From: Silanimonas sp965368785
Lineage (GTDB): Bacteria > Pseudomonadota > Gammaproteobacteria > Xanthomonadales > Xanthomonadaceae
Reading direction: 5' to 3'
Length of the DNA stretch: 64,000 bases
Assembly: GCA_965368785.1 (NCBI GenBank)
Contig: CBDUOG010000003.1
Location: 9,821-73,820 of the forward strand
Under the pieces are notes generated by a model. It was not told where the DNA came from. It saw nothing but the letters and a program-made list of their open reading frames with translations, and did no database searches. Positions 52,516 to 61,718 of this stretch are shown here, piece by piece (position 1 is the first letter of the stretch; the number at the start of each line of letters is the position of its first letter). Made by a program: the position numbers and the translations under genes.

Positions 52516-53064
52516 TTAGAACGATGCGCGCATACCGAGGAAATACGCTTCATCGGTGTCATCAAATTGAACGTCTGCGGTGATACCCCAGGTGTTATTC
52601 AGGTGATACACGGCACCAACGGTGCCCGAGAAGTCGCCATTGCAGCCATCACAATCAATGTAGTTGGCTTTAATGGTGCCTTCGAAATTGTTGCTCATAA
52701 AGCCGCGAACGCCAACGCTGGCGCGGTAACCGTCAACGTCACCGAAACCTTGAACGTCGGTGTTCATATAGGTGGCTTCTGCCAACAGGTCAGCTTTGTC
52801 GCTGATCGAGTGGTGGTAGCCCAAACCGATTTCGCCAACTTCAACGTCGACGCTACCGATATCGGTTTCCACGAAGCTATAGCTGCCGATACCGTACAGA
52901 CCGGCGGTACCGAAATCGAAAGAACCACGAACTGCAACGCCATCAGCATCACCGCTGACATTAGCGTAGCCGCCTTCGATATAGGTGTAGTTCGGTTTTG
53001 CTTGTTCTGCCATTGTGACGGCAGACATTGCGCTCAGCGCCAGTGCAATCAGGGTGCGTTTCAT
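52516..53064 (-). CDS. Outer-membrane beta-barrel protein (Ax21-like)
   Basis: A 182-residue protein with a signal peptide (LIALALSAMSAVTMA, cleavage likely before EQAKPNY). The mature part begins YTYIEGGYANV and is made of alternating strands ending in a C-terminal Phe (AYFLGMRASF), the outer-membrane insertion signal. Size suggests an 8-stranded barrel. It is similar in style to Ax21-family proteins of Xanthomonadales, which some reports have linked to signalling, but I cannot confirm membership. Two cysteines (CDGC) lie in a loop. The gene stands alone between gpsA and trmL. Confidence 0.82.
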   Translation of the reverse strand: MKRTLIALALSAMSAVTMAEQAKPNYTYIEGGYANVSGDADGVAVRGSFDFGTAGLYGIGSYSFVETDIGSVDVEVGEIGLGYHHSISDKADLLAEATYMNTDVQGFGDVDGYRASVGVRGFMSNNFEGTIKANYIDCDGCNGDFSGTVGAVYHLNNTWGITADVQFDDTDEAYFLGMRASF

Positions 53065-53219
53065 TTTTATATCCTTGTGTTGTTAGATGTGTTCCATACA
53101 TGGGGAACGCTCGCATATTCTGCAAACTGCAAAATCCTGACAAGTGCTTTTCGCTGAGTCGTTTAACTATGGTTTACTTGGTGAACCGCGCATTCAGCAT
53201 CGAAAACTTCCGCCACTTG

Positions 53220-53678
53220 CTATTGGCAAAAATTTAGTTGTCGCCACGCTTCGTACAAAGTAACCGCCACCGAATTTGAGAGGTTCAAGCTGCGATTCCC
53301 CGGCCGCATCGGCAAGGAAATGTGCTGCTCGACAGGCAGAGAATCCAACACACTTTGCGGCAGGCCCTTGGTCTCCTGTCCGAACATCAGCGCATCGCCC
53401 TTTCGGAACTGGATATGGTCGTAGCGGTTGCTGCTTCCGGTTTCAACGGCGAACACCCGGCTATCGCCTAATCGGGCGAAGCAGGCCTGCAGGTCTGCGT
53501 GTACTTTGACTTCGGCAAATTCATGATAGTCCAATCCTGCCCGGCGCATTTTTGCGTTATCTAAGGCAAACGCCATCGGCTCGATCAGATGCAACTGGGC
53601 ACCGGTGTTGGCGCACAAGCGAATGATGTTGCCGGTATTCGGTGGAATTTCGGGGCAGTAAAGAATGACGTGCAGCAT
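53220..53678 (-). CDS. trmL: tRNA (cytidine/uridine-34-2'-O)-methyltransferase
   Basis: A 152-residue SPOUT methyltransferase of the TrmL family (E. coli 157). It methylates the ribose of nucleotide 34 in tRNA-Leu isoacceptors using S-adenosylmethionine. The trefoil-knot motifs are present: PEIPPNTGNIIRLCANTG near the start, ALMFGQETKGLP, and the knot ISLPMRPGNRSLNLSNSVAV. The ATG at 53678 is chosen; a GTG two codons upstream (53684) is possible. It is transcribed alone. Confidence 0.93.
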   Translation of the reverse strand: MLHVILYCPEIPPNTGNIIRLCANTGAQLHLIEPMAFALDNAKMRRAGLDYHEFAEVKVHADLQACFARLGDSRVFAVETGSSNRYDHIQFRKGDALMFGQETKGLPQSVLDSLPVEQHISLPMRPGNRSLNLSNSVAVTLYEAWRQLNFCQ

Positions 53679-53711
53679 CGGCACATTATGGTGCTTTGTC
53701 CGATAAAAATC

Positions 53712-54488
53712 CTAACTACCTATGGCACACGATTGCAGATCGGTCGACTGCCACCGAACCATGTCCTGCGCAGACACCTGTTCGCGCCGCTCAACAAAAT
53801 CGATTCTGACCCTGGCCTGCTCATCACCGCGATCAGTCATTAAGTTGCTGAGCCCTTCAAAGCGCAGCAATCGCTGATCTTCGACCGAATAGGCGACGCG
53901 TAGTTTCGGCAACAAGAACGCAAACCAATAGTCGGCGCTGACGCTGAGCTCTAATGCCGGCTCACCATTGATGGTGGGCGATCCGCGTCGCTGAACTTTT
54001 AAGGAGACCGTGCCCTGCCGTGCGGGCACCATAAAATCGAAGCTCTTGGTCTGACCCTGGCTCAACGCCGCCCAATGTTGCCGGATCCACTCATCAAAAC
54101 CGGCATCAGCAACCAGCGACTGACCCACCGGAGTGCGGTGGGTTTGTTCGAGTGCGGCGTTTTGCTTAAACCACAACTCCGGCGCCGCGCGGTAACGCAA
54201 TCCCTCGGAGTAACGATGGCGATAATCTTCCAGAATAAAGCCCGGCGCGACCGATGAGGGCCGGTAATCGACCCGTTTGCGCGCAAAGCTGGTGCCGTTT
54301 GCACATTGATAAACAACCAGGCGCTCCAGCAAACGGTCCTGTTCACGGCTAAGCCAATGCAATTCTTCATAGAGCAGCTTGCCGGAGCGCAAGTCCCGGG
54401 CCTGGGCCCGCTCAAACACGTATTCCTGAGCCGTTGCGGGTTGGGCGGCGGCGGCCAAACCGACAATTAACGAGCCAATCATGAGCAT
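53712..54488 (-). CDS. Secreted protein of unknown function
   Basis: About 258 residues with a signal peptide (IGSLIVGLAAAAQPATAQ, cut before EYVFER). The mature protein is beta-rich with regular alternation and no recognised motif. It contains KLLYEELHWLSREQDRLLE, which recalls lipid-interacting periplasmic proteins of the 'DUF' type, but I cannot place it. Two in-frame ATGs (54488, 54482) and an upstream TTG (54497) compete for the start. It diverges from the M16 peptidase gene and ends 33 bases from trmL. Function unknown. Confidence 0.7.
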   Translation of the reverse strand: MLMIGSLIVGLAAAAQPATAQEYVFERAQARDLRSGKLLYEELHWLSREQDRLLERLVVYQCANGTSFARKRVDYRPSSVAPGFILEDYRHRYSEGLRYRAAPELWFKQNAALEQTHRTPVGQSLVADAGFDEWIRQHWAALSQGQTKSFDFMVPARQGTVSLKVQRRGSPTINGEPALELSVSADYWFAFLLPKLRVAYSVEDQRLLRFEGLSNLMTDRGDEQARVRIDFVERREQVSAQDMVRWQSTDLQSCAIGS

Positions 54489-54591
54489 TGCCTGCAAAAC
54501 AAATGTGCGGTAACTATGCCCTTTGACACGGTGAACTTAGCGTCAAGGCAGGTTAGGATTTACGGCTACCTGACAACTCAAGGACTTTTGG

Positions 54592-57474
54592 ATGGGCACT
54601 GCGATGCAAAAAACCAAAGCGCTGACATTGGCGCTGGGCGTGGCGTTAACCGCCACTATGGGCTTAATGGCACCGGCGGAATTGGTGGCGAAACAGGCCA
54701 GCCAGAAAGAAAATGTATATGTGCCGTTTGAGCAATTTACTTTGCCTAACGGTCTGCGGGTCATTGTGCACACCGATCGTAAAGCCCCGGTTGTCGCGGT
54801 AAACATCTGGTATCACGTCGGCTCCAAAGACGAAGAACCGGGTCGTACCGGCTTTGCCCATCTATTTGAACACCTGATGTTCCAGGGCTCGGAAAATCAC
54901 GATGGCGAATTTTTCGACCCGTTTGAGCAAGTCGGCGCCACCAATATGAACGGCACGACCGACAACGACCGTACCAACTATTTCCAAAATGTTCCGACCA
55001 CCGCACTGGATATGGCGTTATGGATGGAATCCGATCGCATGGGCCATTTGCTCGGTGCGGTGACTCAAGAAGCACTCGATGAACAGCGCGGTGTGGTGCA
55101 AAACGAAAAGCGCCAAGGTGAAAACCAGCCGTATGGCCGGGTGTGGAACACGCTCGCCGAACAAAGCTACCCGAAAGGTCACCCTTACTCCTGGAGCGTC
55201 ATCGGCTCAATGGCCGATTTGAATGCGGCCAAGCTCGAAGATGTGCAGCGTTGGTTTAAAACCTGGTACGGCCCGAACAACGCGGTACTGGTATTGGCTG
55301 GTGATATCGACCTGGCCACTGCGAAAAAGAAGGTTGCAAAATATTTTGCGCATATTCCAGCCGGTCCGGACATGGCGCAACCAGCGGAAAATATCGCTAA
55401 GCGCGACGAAAGCAAACGCGTTGAAATGACCGACCGCGTGCCGCAGGCGCGCGTGGTGATGGCCTGGAATACGCCGCAAAGCGGAAGCCCGGAAGTGGTC
55501 GATTTGTCGGTTCTCGCACAAATTCTGGCCGGCAGTCGCAGCTCACGGTTGGATAAGCGCCTGGTCTACAAAGACAAACTCGTCGATAGCGTCAGCGCCT
55601 ATAGTTTTGGTCAGCAGCTCAGTGGTCTGTTTATGATTCAGGCCAACGTCAAAGCCGGAGCCGATGTTGCGCAAGTTGAAAAAGCCATCCACGAAGAGCT
55701 CAACAGCTTGCTCAAGGACGGGCCGAGCGCTGATGAACTGGTTCGTGCGCGCACCGTATTTAAAGCCGGTTTCGTTCGCTCCATCGAGCGCATCGGCGGT
55801 TTTGGCGGCAAAGCCGACGCACTGGCCGAATGCGCTGTGTTCACCGGTGACCCGGGCTGCTACCGCAAGGACTTGGCACGTCTGGAAGCATTAGGGACGG
55901 CGCAAGTTTTAGCGACTGCACAAAAATGGTTGCGCAGCGGTGATTTGACCTTGGTGGTTAATCCGGGTGATAAGCCGGGCGATGTCGTTGACGTGTCCAC
56001 CGCGCAAGAGGGCTATGTTTCGCCAGAGTTGCCGGCGGTAGCTAAGAAATACAAAACCAGCAAGAGCACCGTGGATCGCTCAAAAGGCGTACCGCAGACA
56101 ACCGAATTTCCGCAACTGAGCTTCCCGAAACTCCAGCGCACGACCTTGAGCAATGGCCTCAGCGTGATTGTCGCTGAGCGTAAAGGCATTCCGGTTGTGC
56201 AAATGAGCATGGAAATTGGCAGCGGCTATACCGCTGATCAGGGCCGCAAACTGGGCACCGCCAGCTTCACCATGAGCATGCTTGATGAAGGCACCAAGAG
56301 TTACGATTCGATCGCGTTCAGCGAGCGAGCCGCATCGTTGGGTGCGAATATCGGTGCGGGCGCGTCGCTGGATGGCGGCAATGTGTATTTGTCGGCGCTG
56401 AGTGAACAACTGGCGCCGTCGATGGATTTGTTCGCCGAAGTGGTGCTGGCGCCGAGCTTCGCCGACGCCGACATTGAACGCGTTCGCGCGCAGTGGATCG
56501 CCGGCATCAAACAAGAGAAGGCTCGCCCGAATAGTTTGGCGCAGCGCTTACTGCCACCGTTGATGTACGGCAAGGATCATCCGTACGCGATTCCGTTTAG
56601 CGGTACCGGCACAGAAGCATCGATCATGAGCTTAAGCCGTGAAGATCTGGTCGCTTTCCACCGCGATCATCTGCGTCCGGATAACGCCACGCTGATTGTT
56701 GTCGGTGATACGTCGCTGGAAAAAATCCTGCCGGAAATCGAAAAGCGTTTCGGCCAATGGCAGAAACCCGATGCGGCGCTGGCTGCACCGGTTATTGCGC
56801 ACAGCGATGTGCAAAAAGAGCCGCGCGTATTTCTGGTTGATCAACCCGGCGCGATCCAGGCAACCATTCTGGCCGGCCAATTAGTGCCTTCGACCATGGA
56901 CGAGCGTGCACTGGAATTTGAAATCGCCAACTCGGTACTCGGCGGTGAATTCAGCTCGCGTCTAAACATGAACCTGCGCGAAGACAAGAGCTGGGCCTAT
57001 GGCGCATACAGCTTTGTGCAAAGCGCCAAGGGTCAACGCCCGTGGATTGCATTCGCCCCGGTTCAAATTGATAAGACCGCCGATTCGATCAAAGAGCTGC
57101 ATCGCGAAATCACCGAGTTTGCAACCGGAGTAAATCCGGCAACGGACGCCGAAGTCGCCAAGATTCAGGCGACCGAGGTGCGCGGCCTACCCGGCTCGTA
57201 TGAAACCGCTAACGCCGTACTCGGCGCAATCGGTGGCATCGTGCGTTACCAGCGCTCCGATGACTACGTAATTGAGCGCCAGCAGCGCATTGAAGCGCTA
57301 ACCGCTGATCAGGTTCGCGCCAACAGCAACACCATCAACCCGCAGGCCCTGACCTGGGTTGTGGTGGGTGATTTGAGCAAAATCGAGGAGCCGGTACGGG
57401 CATTGAATCTGGGCAAAATCCAGATCATTGACGCTGACGGCAACCCGGCAGAACCGGCTGCGGCGAAAAAATAA
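54592..57474 (+). CDS. M16 family zinc peptidase, two-domain
   Basis: A 960-residue secreted M16 (pitrilysin/insulinase) peptidase. The N-terminal signal ends about residue 35. The active half carries the inverted zinc motif HLFEH (His90, Glu93, His94) with the distal Glu172 in VVQNEKRQ, spaced as usual. The second half (from about residue 510, LQRTTLSNGLSVIVAERKG) is the structural repeat without HxxEH, which supplies substrate-binding residues such as those in LREDKSWAYGAYSF. It likely degrades peptides in the periplasm or at the cell surface. AAGGA lies 7 bases before the ATG. A strong terminator follows. Confidence 0.92.
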   Translation: MGTAMQKTKALTLALGVALTATMGLMAPAELVAKQASQKENVYVPFEQFTLPNGLRVIVHTDRKAPVVAVNIWYHVGSKDEEPGRTGFAHLFEHLMFQGSENHDGEFFDPFEQVGATNMNGTTDNDRTNYFQNVPTTALDMALWMESDRMGHLLGAVTQEALDEQRGVVQNEKRQGENQPYGRVWNTLAEQSYPKGHPYSWSVIGSMADLNAAKLEDVQRWFKTWYGPNNAVLVLAGDIDLATAKKKVAKYFAHIPAGPDMAQPAENIAKRDESKRVEMTDRVPQARVVMAWNTPQSGSPEVVDLSVLAQILAGSRSSRLDKRLVYKDKLVDSVSAYSFGQQLSGLFMIQANVKAGADVAQVEKAIHEELNSLLKDGPSADELVRARTVFKAGFVRSIERIGGFGGKADALAECAVFTGDPGCYRKDLARLEALGTAQVLATAQKWLRSGDLTLVVNPGDKPGDVVDVSTAQEGYVSPELPAVAKKYKTSKSTVDRSKGVPQTTEFPQLSFPKLQRTTLSNGLSVIVAERKGIPVVQMSMEIGSGYTADQGRKLGTASFTMSMLDEGTKSYDSIAFSERAASLGANIGAGASLDGGNVYLSALSEQLAPSMDLFAEVVLAPSFADADIERVRAQWIAGIKQEKARPNSLAQRLLPPLMYGKDHPYAIPFSGTGTEASIMSLSREDLVAFHRDHLRPDNATLIVVGDTSLEKILPEIEKRFGQWQKPDAALAAPVIAHSDVQKEPRVFLVDQPGAIQATILAGQLVPSTMDERALEFEIANSVLGGEFSSRLNMNLREDKSWAYGAYSFVQSAKGQRPWIAFAPVQIDKTADSIKELHREITEFATGVNPATDAEVAKIQATEVRGLPGSYETANAVLGAIGGIVRYQRSDDYVIERQQRIEALTADQVRANSNTINPQALTWVVVGDLSKIEEPVRALNLGKIQIIDADGNPAEPAAAKK

Positions 57475-57497
57475 TCCGTCGCTCACTTGGGGTTCAG

Positions 57498-57534
57498 TGC
57501 AGATGGGGTGAAAATACCCATCTGCATTTTTTTT
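57498..57534 (+). terminator. Rho-independent terminator after the M16 peptidase
   Basis: A 10-base perfect stem, TGCAGATGGG (57498-57507) with CCCATCTGCA (57517-57526), followed by eight T residues. Its T-run reaches the ribosome site of the next gene, so that gene needs its own promoter or read-through. Confidence 0.92.
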
Positions 57535-57544
57535 GGGAATGAAT

Positions 57545-57946
57545 ATGCGCCTGTTAATCAGTTTTTGCATCGTATTGCTTTTAAGCGCTTGCACCTGGGT
57601 CAAAATGGCTCCGGGCGGTGAATCGATCCAAGTAGCGCCGATCGGTGCGAACATGAGTGACTGTGAACGCCGCGGCGAAGTGCTGGTTTCGGTGCATAAC
57701 CGGATCGGCCCGATGGAACGTAATGAGCTGCGCGTCAAAGACGAATTAGAAGTCCTTGCGCGCAATGAAGCGCCGAGCTTGGGCGCGGATACGGTTCAAG
57801 CGCTGGCCCCGCCGAATAATGGTGAACAGCGTTTTGTAGGCTTCAAATGCGGTACTAAGCGCTACCAAAGCCAGTCGCAACAGCCTGGCAAGTCAGAACG
57901 CCGCGAACCAACCCCGGCTGAAACACTGCCGCTGACCGACGATTAA
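57545..57946 (+). CDS. DUF4156-type lipoprotein
   Basis: A 133-residue lipoprotein. Signal MRLLISFCIVLLLSACTW has its lipobox at LSAC. The mature part shows CERRGEVLVSVHN, then VKDELEVLARNEAPSLGAD and a conserved C-terminal Cys (GFKCG), consistent with DUF4156, as in E. coli YjeI. The last 25 residues are Gln/Pro-rich and disordered. The ATG at 57545 has GGGA 6 bases upstream; an ATG two codons earlier is possible. Function unknown. Confidence 0.8.
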   Translation: MRLLISFCIVLLLSACTWVKMAPGGESIQVAPIGANMSDCERRGEVLVSVHNRIGPMERNELRVKDELEVLARNEAPSLGADTVQALAPPNNGEQRFVGFKCGTKRYQSQSQQPGKSERREPTPAETLPLTDD

Positions 57947-58017
57947 AGCCCCCGGCACTGGCGGGCGGGCGCTGGCAGACATACAATTGTCGGTCGCCCT
58001 TCTGTCGGGAATACCGA

Positions 58018-59034
58018 ATGCTGTTCAAAAACGTATCCATTGCGGGTCTGGCTCATATTGATGCCCCGTTGAGCTTGAGCTCAGCTGACATCAACGACCG
58101 CCTGCGCCCCACGCTTGATCGCTTGAACATACGTGCAGACGTGTTCGGCGACATCGCCGGCATTCATTCGCGTCGTCTATGGGACGGTGATATCGAAACT
58201 TCCGATTGCGCCACTATGGTCGCGCGCAAAGCATTGGAAGACGCCGGTATCGAAGCGCACCAGGTGGGTGTGTTGATCAATACCTCGGTCAGCCGCGATT
58301 ATCTGGAACCCTCGATTGCCAGTATCGTCTCGGGCAACTTGGGTGTCTCCGACACCTGTCAGAACTTCGACGTCGCCAATGCCTGTCTGGCCTTCATCAA
58401 TGGCATGGATATCGCGGGCCGGATGATTGAGCGCGGCGAAATTGATTACGCGCTGATCGTCGATGGTGAGAACAGCAACGTGGTTTATCAAAAGACCATT
58501 GAACGCCTTAATCGCCCGGACATTACCGAAGCCGAATTCCGCAATGAATTTGCATCACTAACCCTGGGCTCCGGCGCCGCTGCGATGGTGCTCACACACA
58601 AGAGCATCCGCCCTGACGCGCCGACTTATCGCGGCGGTGTGACCCGTGCAGCCACCCGGTTCCACGGCCTGTGCCGCGGCAATCTGGACCGTATGGTCAC
58701 CGATACGCGGATGATGTTGATCGAAGGCATCAAGTTGGCGCAGCTGACCTTTGCTGCCGCCAAGGAAGCACTGGGCTGGGCCGTTGAGGAAATGGATGAG
58801 TTTGTGATCCACCAGATCTCGCGCGCTCACACCGAAGCATTTCTAAAAACCTTCGGAATTGACCAAAAGAAAGTACTGACAATATTTCACGAACACGGCA
58901 ACATCGGTCCGGCCTCAGTGCCCATCGTTTTGTCTAAGCTGCGCGATCTGGGTCGGCTGAAAAAAGGCAAGCGCGTTGCGCTGCTGGGCATCGGCTCGGG
59001 CTTGAACTGCTCCATTGCTGAGGTTGTCTGGTAA
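58018..59034 (+). CDS. oleA: OleA, acyl-CoA condensing thiolase for olefin synthesis
   Basis: A 338-residue thiolase-fold enzyme of the OleA branch. It joins two long-chain acyl-CoAs head to head into a beta-keto acid. By alignment with Xanthomonas OleA numbering from memory (offset 20), the key residues are all present: Glu97 (DYLEPS), Cys123 (VANACLAF), His265 (VIHQIS) and Asn295 (HEHGNIGP). It is the first gene of oleABCD. GGGA lies 8 bases before the ATG. It resembles ketoacyl-ACP synthase III, but the following genes fix the assignment. Confidence 0.95.
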   Translation: MLFKNVSIAGLAHIDAPLSLSSADINDRLRPTLDRLNIRADVFGDIAGIHSRRLWDGDIETSDCATMVARKALEDAGIEAHQVGVLINTSVSRDYLEPSIASIVSGNLGVSDTCQNFDVANACLAFINGMDIAGRMIERGEIDYALIVDGENSNVVYQKTIERLNRPDITEAEFRNEFASLTLGSGAAAMVLTHKSIRPDAPTYRGGVTRAATRFHGLCRGNLDRMVTDTRMMLIEGIKLAQLTFAAAKEALGWAVEEMDEFVIHQISRAHTEAFLKTFGIDQKKVLTIFHEHGNIGPASVPIVLSKLRDLGRLKKGKRVALLGIGSGLNCSIAEVVW

Positions 59035-59055
59035 CTTACCAGCGCGACCCGAATT

Positions 59056-59083
59056 AAAGGGCCGGTCACTCCGGCCTTTTGTT
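59056..59083 (+). terminator. Terminator-like hairpin between oleA and oleB
   Basis: A hairpin of GGCCGG (59060-59065) and CCGGCC (59071-59076) with a 5-base loop, flanked by AAAG and TTTT, stands 22 bases after the oleA stop. It could attenuate transcription so that oleA is made in excess of oleBCD. The T-run is only four long (TTTTGTTT), so termination is likely partial. Confidence 0.6.
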
Positions 59084-59097
59084 TATCAGGACCTTGT

Positions 59098-60012
59098 ATG
59101 AGTGTTGATTTGACCAAGCTGCCGGATTACCCGTTCACTCCGAAGCGCTTTAACACCGGCAATAATATTTGCATGAGCTATCTGGACGAAGGTCCGCGCG
59201 ATGGCGAAGTGCTGTTGATGCTGCACGGCAATCCCTCGTGGAGTTATTACTGGCGCCATTTGGTGCTCGGCCTGCGTGATCGCTACCGCTGCATCGTGCC
59301 GGATCATGTCGGCATGGGCCTGTCGGATAAGCCCGGCGATAAGCAGTACCGTTACACGCTGCAGTCTCGCGTCGATGATTTGGATGCGATGCTCAAACAG
59401 ATTCTGCCGAACCAAAAAGTCACTCTGGTGGTGCACGACTGGGGCGGCATGATTGGTTTTGGCTGGGCACTGGCCAACTTCCACCGGGTATCGCGATTGG
59501 TGATCTTGAATACCGCCGCATTCCCGCTGCCCAAAGCCAAAAAATTGCCGTGGCAGCTCAAGCTTGGCCGCAATATGAAAATTGGCGCATTTATCATCCG
59601 CGCGTTCAACGCGTTTTCCGCCGGCGCGGCCTGGTTCGGCACCGAACGCAGCCTGAGCTGGCCGGTCAAACGTGCGTTCACCGCACCGTACAACAGCTGG
59701 AAGAATCGCATCGCCACTTTGCGCTTTATTCAGGACATCCCTCTGACTGAGAAGGACCCGGCTTGGGATTTGGTCAAGCGCTCAGGTGATGTCTTGCACA
59801 CCTTCGCTGATCGTCCCGCATTTATTGGTTGGGGCTTGCGCGACTTTGTGTTTGATAAGCATTTTCTTGAGCAATTCTGTCGCGCGCTGCCAAATGTCGA
59901 AGTCAGCGCATTTGAAGATGCCGGGCACTACGTGCTTGAAGACAAACCCGAAGTTCTGGTCCCGGCAATTAAGGAATTCCTTGATCGTCATCCACTGCAC
60001 CACGTAGCCTGA
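59098..60012 (+). CDS. oleB: OleB, cis-beta-lactone decarboxylase (alpha/beta hydrolase)
   Basis: A 304-residue alpha/beta hydrolase of the haloalkane-dehalogenase-like branch. The nucleophile is Asp114 in VVHDWGGMIG and the catalytic His277 is in EDAGHYVLED, the same numbers I recall for Xanthomonas OleB. The oxyanion turn is LHGNPSWSYYW. It removes CO2 from the cis-beta-lactone made by OleC, giving the cis-olefin. AGGA is 7 bases before the ATG. oleC follows after 32 bases. Confidence 0.93.
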   Translation: MSVDLTKLPDYPFTPKRFNTGNNICMSYLDEGPRDGEVLLMLHGNPSWSYYWRHLVLGLRDRYRCIVPDHVGMGLSDKPGDKQYRYTLQSRVDDLDAMLKQILPNQKVTLVVHDWGGMIGFGWALANFHRVSRLVILNTAAFPLPKAKKLPWQLKLGRNMKIGAFIIRAFNAFSAGAAWFGTERSLSWPVKRAFTAPYNSWKNRIATLRFIQDIPLTEKDPAWDLVKRSGDVLHTFADRPAFIGWGLRDFVFDKHFLEQFCRALPNVEVSAFEDAGHYVLEDKPEVLVPAIKEFLDRHPLHHVA

Positions 60013-60044
60013 GGCACGGTCAAAACAACGAGCGGAACTGTGAG

Positions 60045-61718
60045 ATGAGCAACTCTGTGTGCAATATCGCCAGCGCGCTTCCTGAGATGACCGCGCGCAA
60101 TCCGCAGCAAATCGCCATGCACTGCCCCGGCACCCGCAACAACGCTGGCATGGCCAATTATGATTTAACCCTCAGCTATGCCGAACTTGACCAGCGCTCA
60201 GCGGCCATCGCTGCTGGCCTGAAGTCCATCGGTATCGTGCGCGGTATCCGCACGGTGGTGATGGTGCCGCCGGGCCCGGAATTTTTCCTGCTGATGTATG
60301 CACTGTTTCGCGTCGGCGCGATACCGGTGATGATTGACCCGGGCATCAACAAACGCGCCTTGCGTCAATGCTTAGACGAGGCCGAGCCGGAAGCATTTAT
60401 TGGTATTACCCTGGCGCAAATCGCACGGGTCGTTTTGCGTTGGGCTCCGCGCAGCATCCGCATCATCGTCAACGTCGGTGGCCGCTGGCCGTTCGGCGGC
60501 CATTCGCTGAGCGCGGTTGAAGCGCTTGGCGCTGCGGATTCAAACCGCGATCAAATTGCGGACACCCAGGCCGATGACGTTGCGGCGATCTTGTTTACAT
60601 CCGGATCGACCGGCGTGCCCAAAGGCGTGGTCTATCGACATCGCCATTTTGTGGCGCAAATTGATCTACTGCGCGAGGCGATGAATATCCAGTCCGGTGG
60701 TGTGGACTTACCGACCTTCCCACCGTTTGCTTTGTTCGATCCGGCATTAGGCTTGACCTCGGTGATTCCGGACATGGACCCGACCAGTCCCGCAAAGGCC
60801 GATCCAACAAAACTGCATCACGCCATCGAAAAATTTTCGGTGACCCAGTTATTTGGTTCACCGGCACTCATCCGGGTACTTGCGGCGCACGGCAAACCAC
60901 TCAAAGGCGTCAAGCGTATCGCCTCAGCCGGAGCACCGGTACCGGCTGACGTGGTTGGGCAAATGCGCGAACTGATGGACTCCGATGCGCAGCTATGGAC
61001 CCCATACGGCGCCACCGAATGTCTACCGATTGCGATCATTGAGTCGCGCGAACTCGAAAGCACACGCATCCAAAGCGAATCCGGTGAAGGCACTTGCGTG
61101 GGAAAACCGCTGCCGCGTAATCAGGTGCGCATCATCGCAATTGACGATGAGCCGATTGCGGATTGGCATTCAACCAAGGTGTTAGGCATTGGCGAAATCG
61201 GTGAAATTACCGTGGCCGGACCCAGCACAACCGATAGTTATTTTAATCGCGAGCAAGCTACACGCCTGGCGAAAATAAATGAGCGCATGGCCGATGGTCG
61301 TGAGCGCGTTGTTCATCGCATGGGTGATTTAGGTTATCTGGATGCGCAAGGGCGCCTGTGGTTTTGTGGTCGAAAAACCCAACGTGTGCGCACCGCGCAG
61401 CAGATGCTGGCCACCGAGCGAGTTGAGCCGGTTTTTAATGCGCATCCGGATGTATTTCGAACCGCGCTGGTTGGACTGGGCCCCATCGATGCGCAGATGC
61501 CGGTTGTCTGTGTTGAGCTAAATCCTCAAGCCGATCGCAGACAATGGTCGCGCATTGAGTGGGAACTCAAACAACTGGCGCGTAAGTTTGACCACACGCG
61601 ATCAATCATGACGTTTTTGCTTCACCGTAAGTTTCCGGTGGATATTCGCCACAATGCGAAAATCGGTCGCGAAAGCTTGGCGCTATGGGCGGCGAAGAAA
61701 CTGGGGTTCACATCATGA
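60045..61718 (+). CDS. oleC: OleC, beta-lactone synthetase (AMP-dependent ligase family)
   Basis: A 557-residue ANL-superfamily enzyme. The adenylation P-loop is ILFTSGSTGVPKGVVYRH, later blocks are TPYGATECLP and MGDLGYLDAQGRLWFCGRK, and the C-terminal catalytic Lys region is HNAKIGRESL. OleC uses ATP to close the beta-hydroxy acid from OleD into a beta-lactone. Length agrees with characterised OleC proteins. Its stop overlaps the oleD start (ATGA), so OleC and OleD are co-translated. Confidence 0.94.
   Translation: MSNSVCNIASALPEMTARNPQQIAMHCPGTRNNAGMANYDLTLSYAELDQRSAAIAAGLKSIGIVRGIRTVVMVPPGPEFFLLMYALFRVGAIPVMIDPGINKRALRQCLDEAEPEAFIGITLAQIARVVLRWAPRSIRIIVNVGGRWPFGGHSLSAVEALGAADSNRDQIADTQADDVAAILFTSGSTGVPKGVVYRHRHFVAQIDLLREAMNIQSGGVDLPTFPPFALFDPALGLTSVIPDMDPTSPAKADPTKLHHAIEKFSVTQLFGSPALIRVLAAHGKPLKGVKRIASAGAPVPADVVGQMRELMDSDAQLWTPYGATECLPIAIIESRELESTRIQSESGEGTCVGKPLPRNQVRIIAIDDEPIADWHSTKVLGIGEIGEITVAGPSTTDSYFNREQATRLAKINERMADGRERVVHRMGDLGYLDAQGRLWFCGRKTQRVRTAQQMLATERVEPVFNAHPDVFRTALVGLGPIDAQMPVVCVELNPQADRRQWSRIEWELKQLARKFDHTRSIMTFLLHRKFPVDIRHNAKIGRESLALWAAKKLGFTS

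Noticed and set aside
52501..53157. 218-residue open frame on the plus strand opposite the outer-membrane barrel gene
   Set aside because: It begins directly behind the gpsA terminator, but its sequence is repetitive Val/Ala/Asn and mirrors the beta-strand pattern of the real minus-strand gene, which has signal peptide and Phe end.
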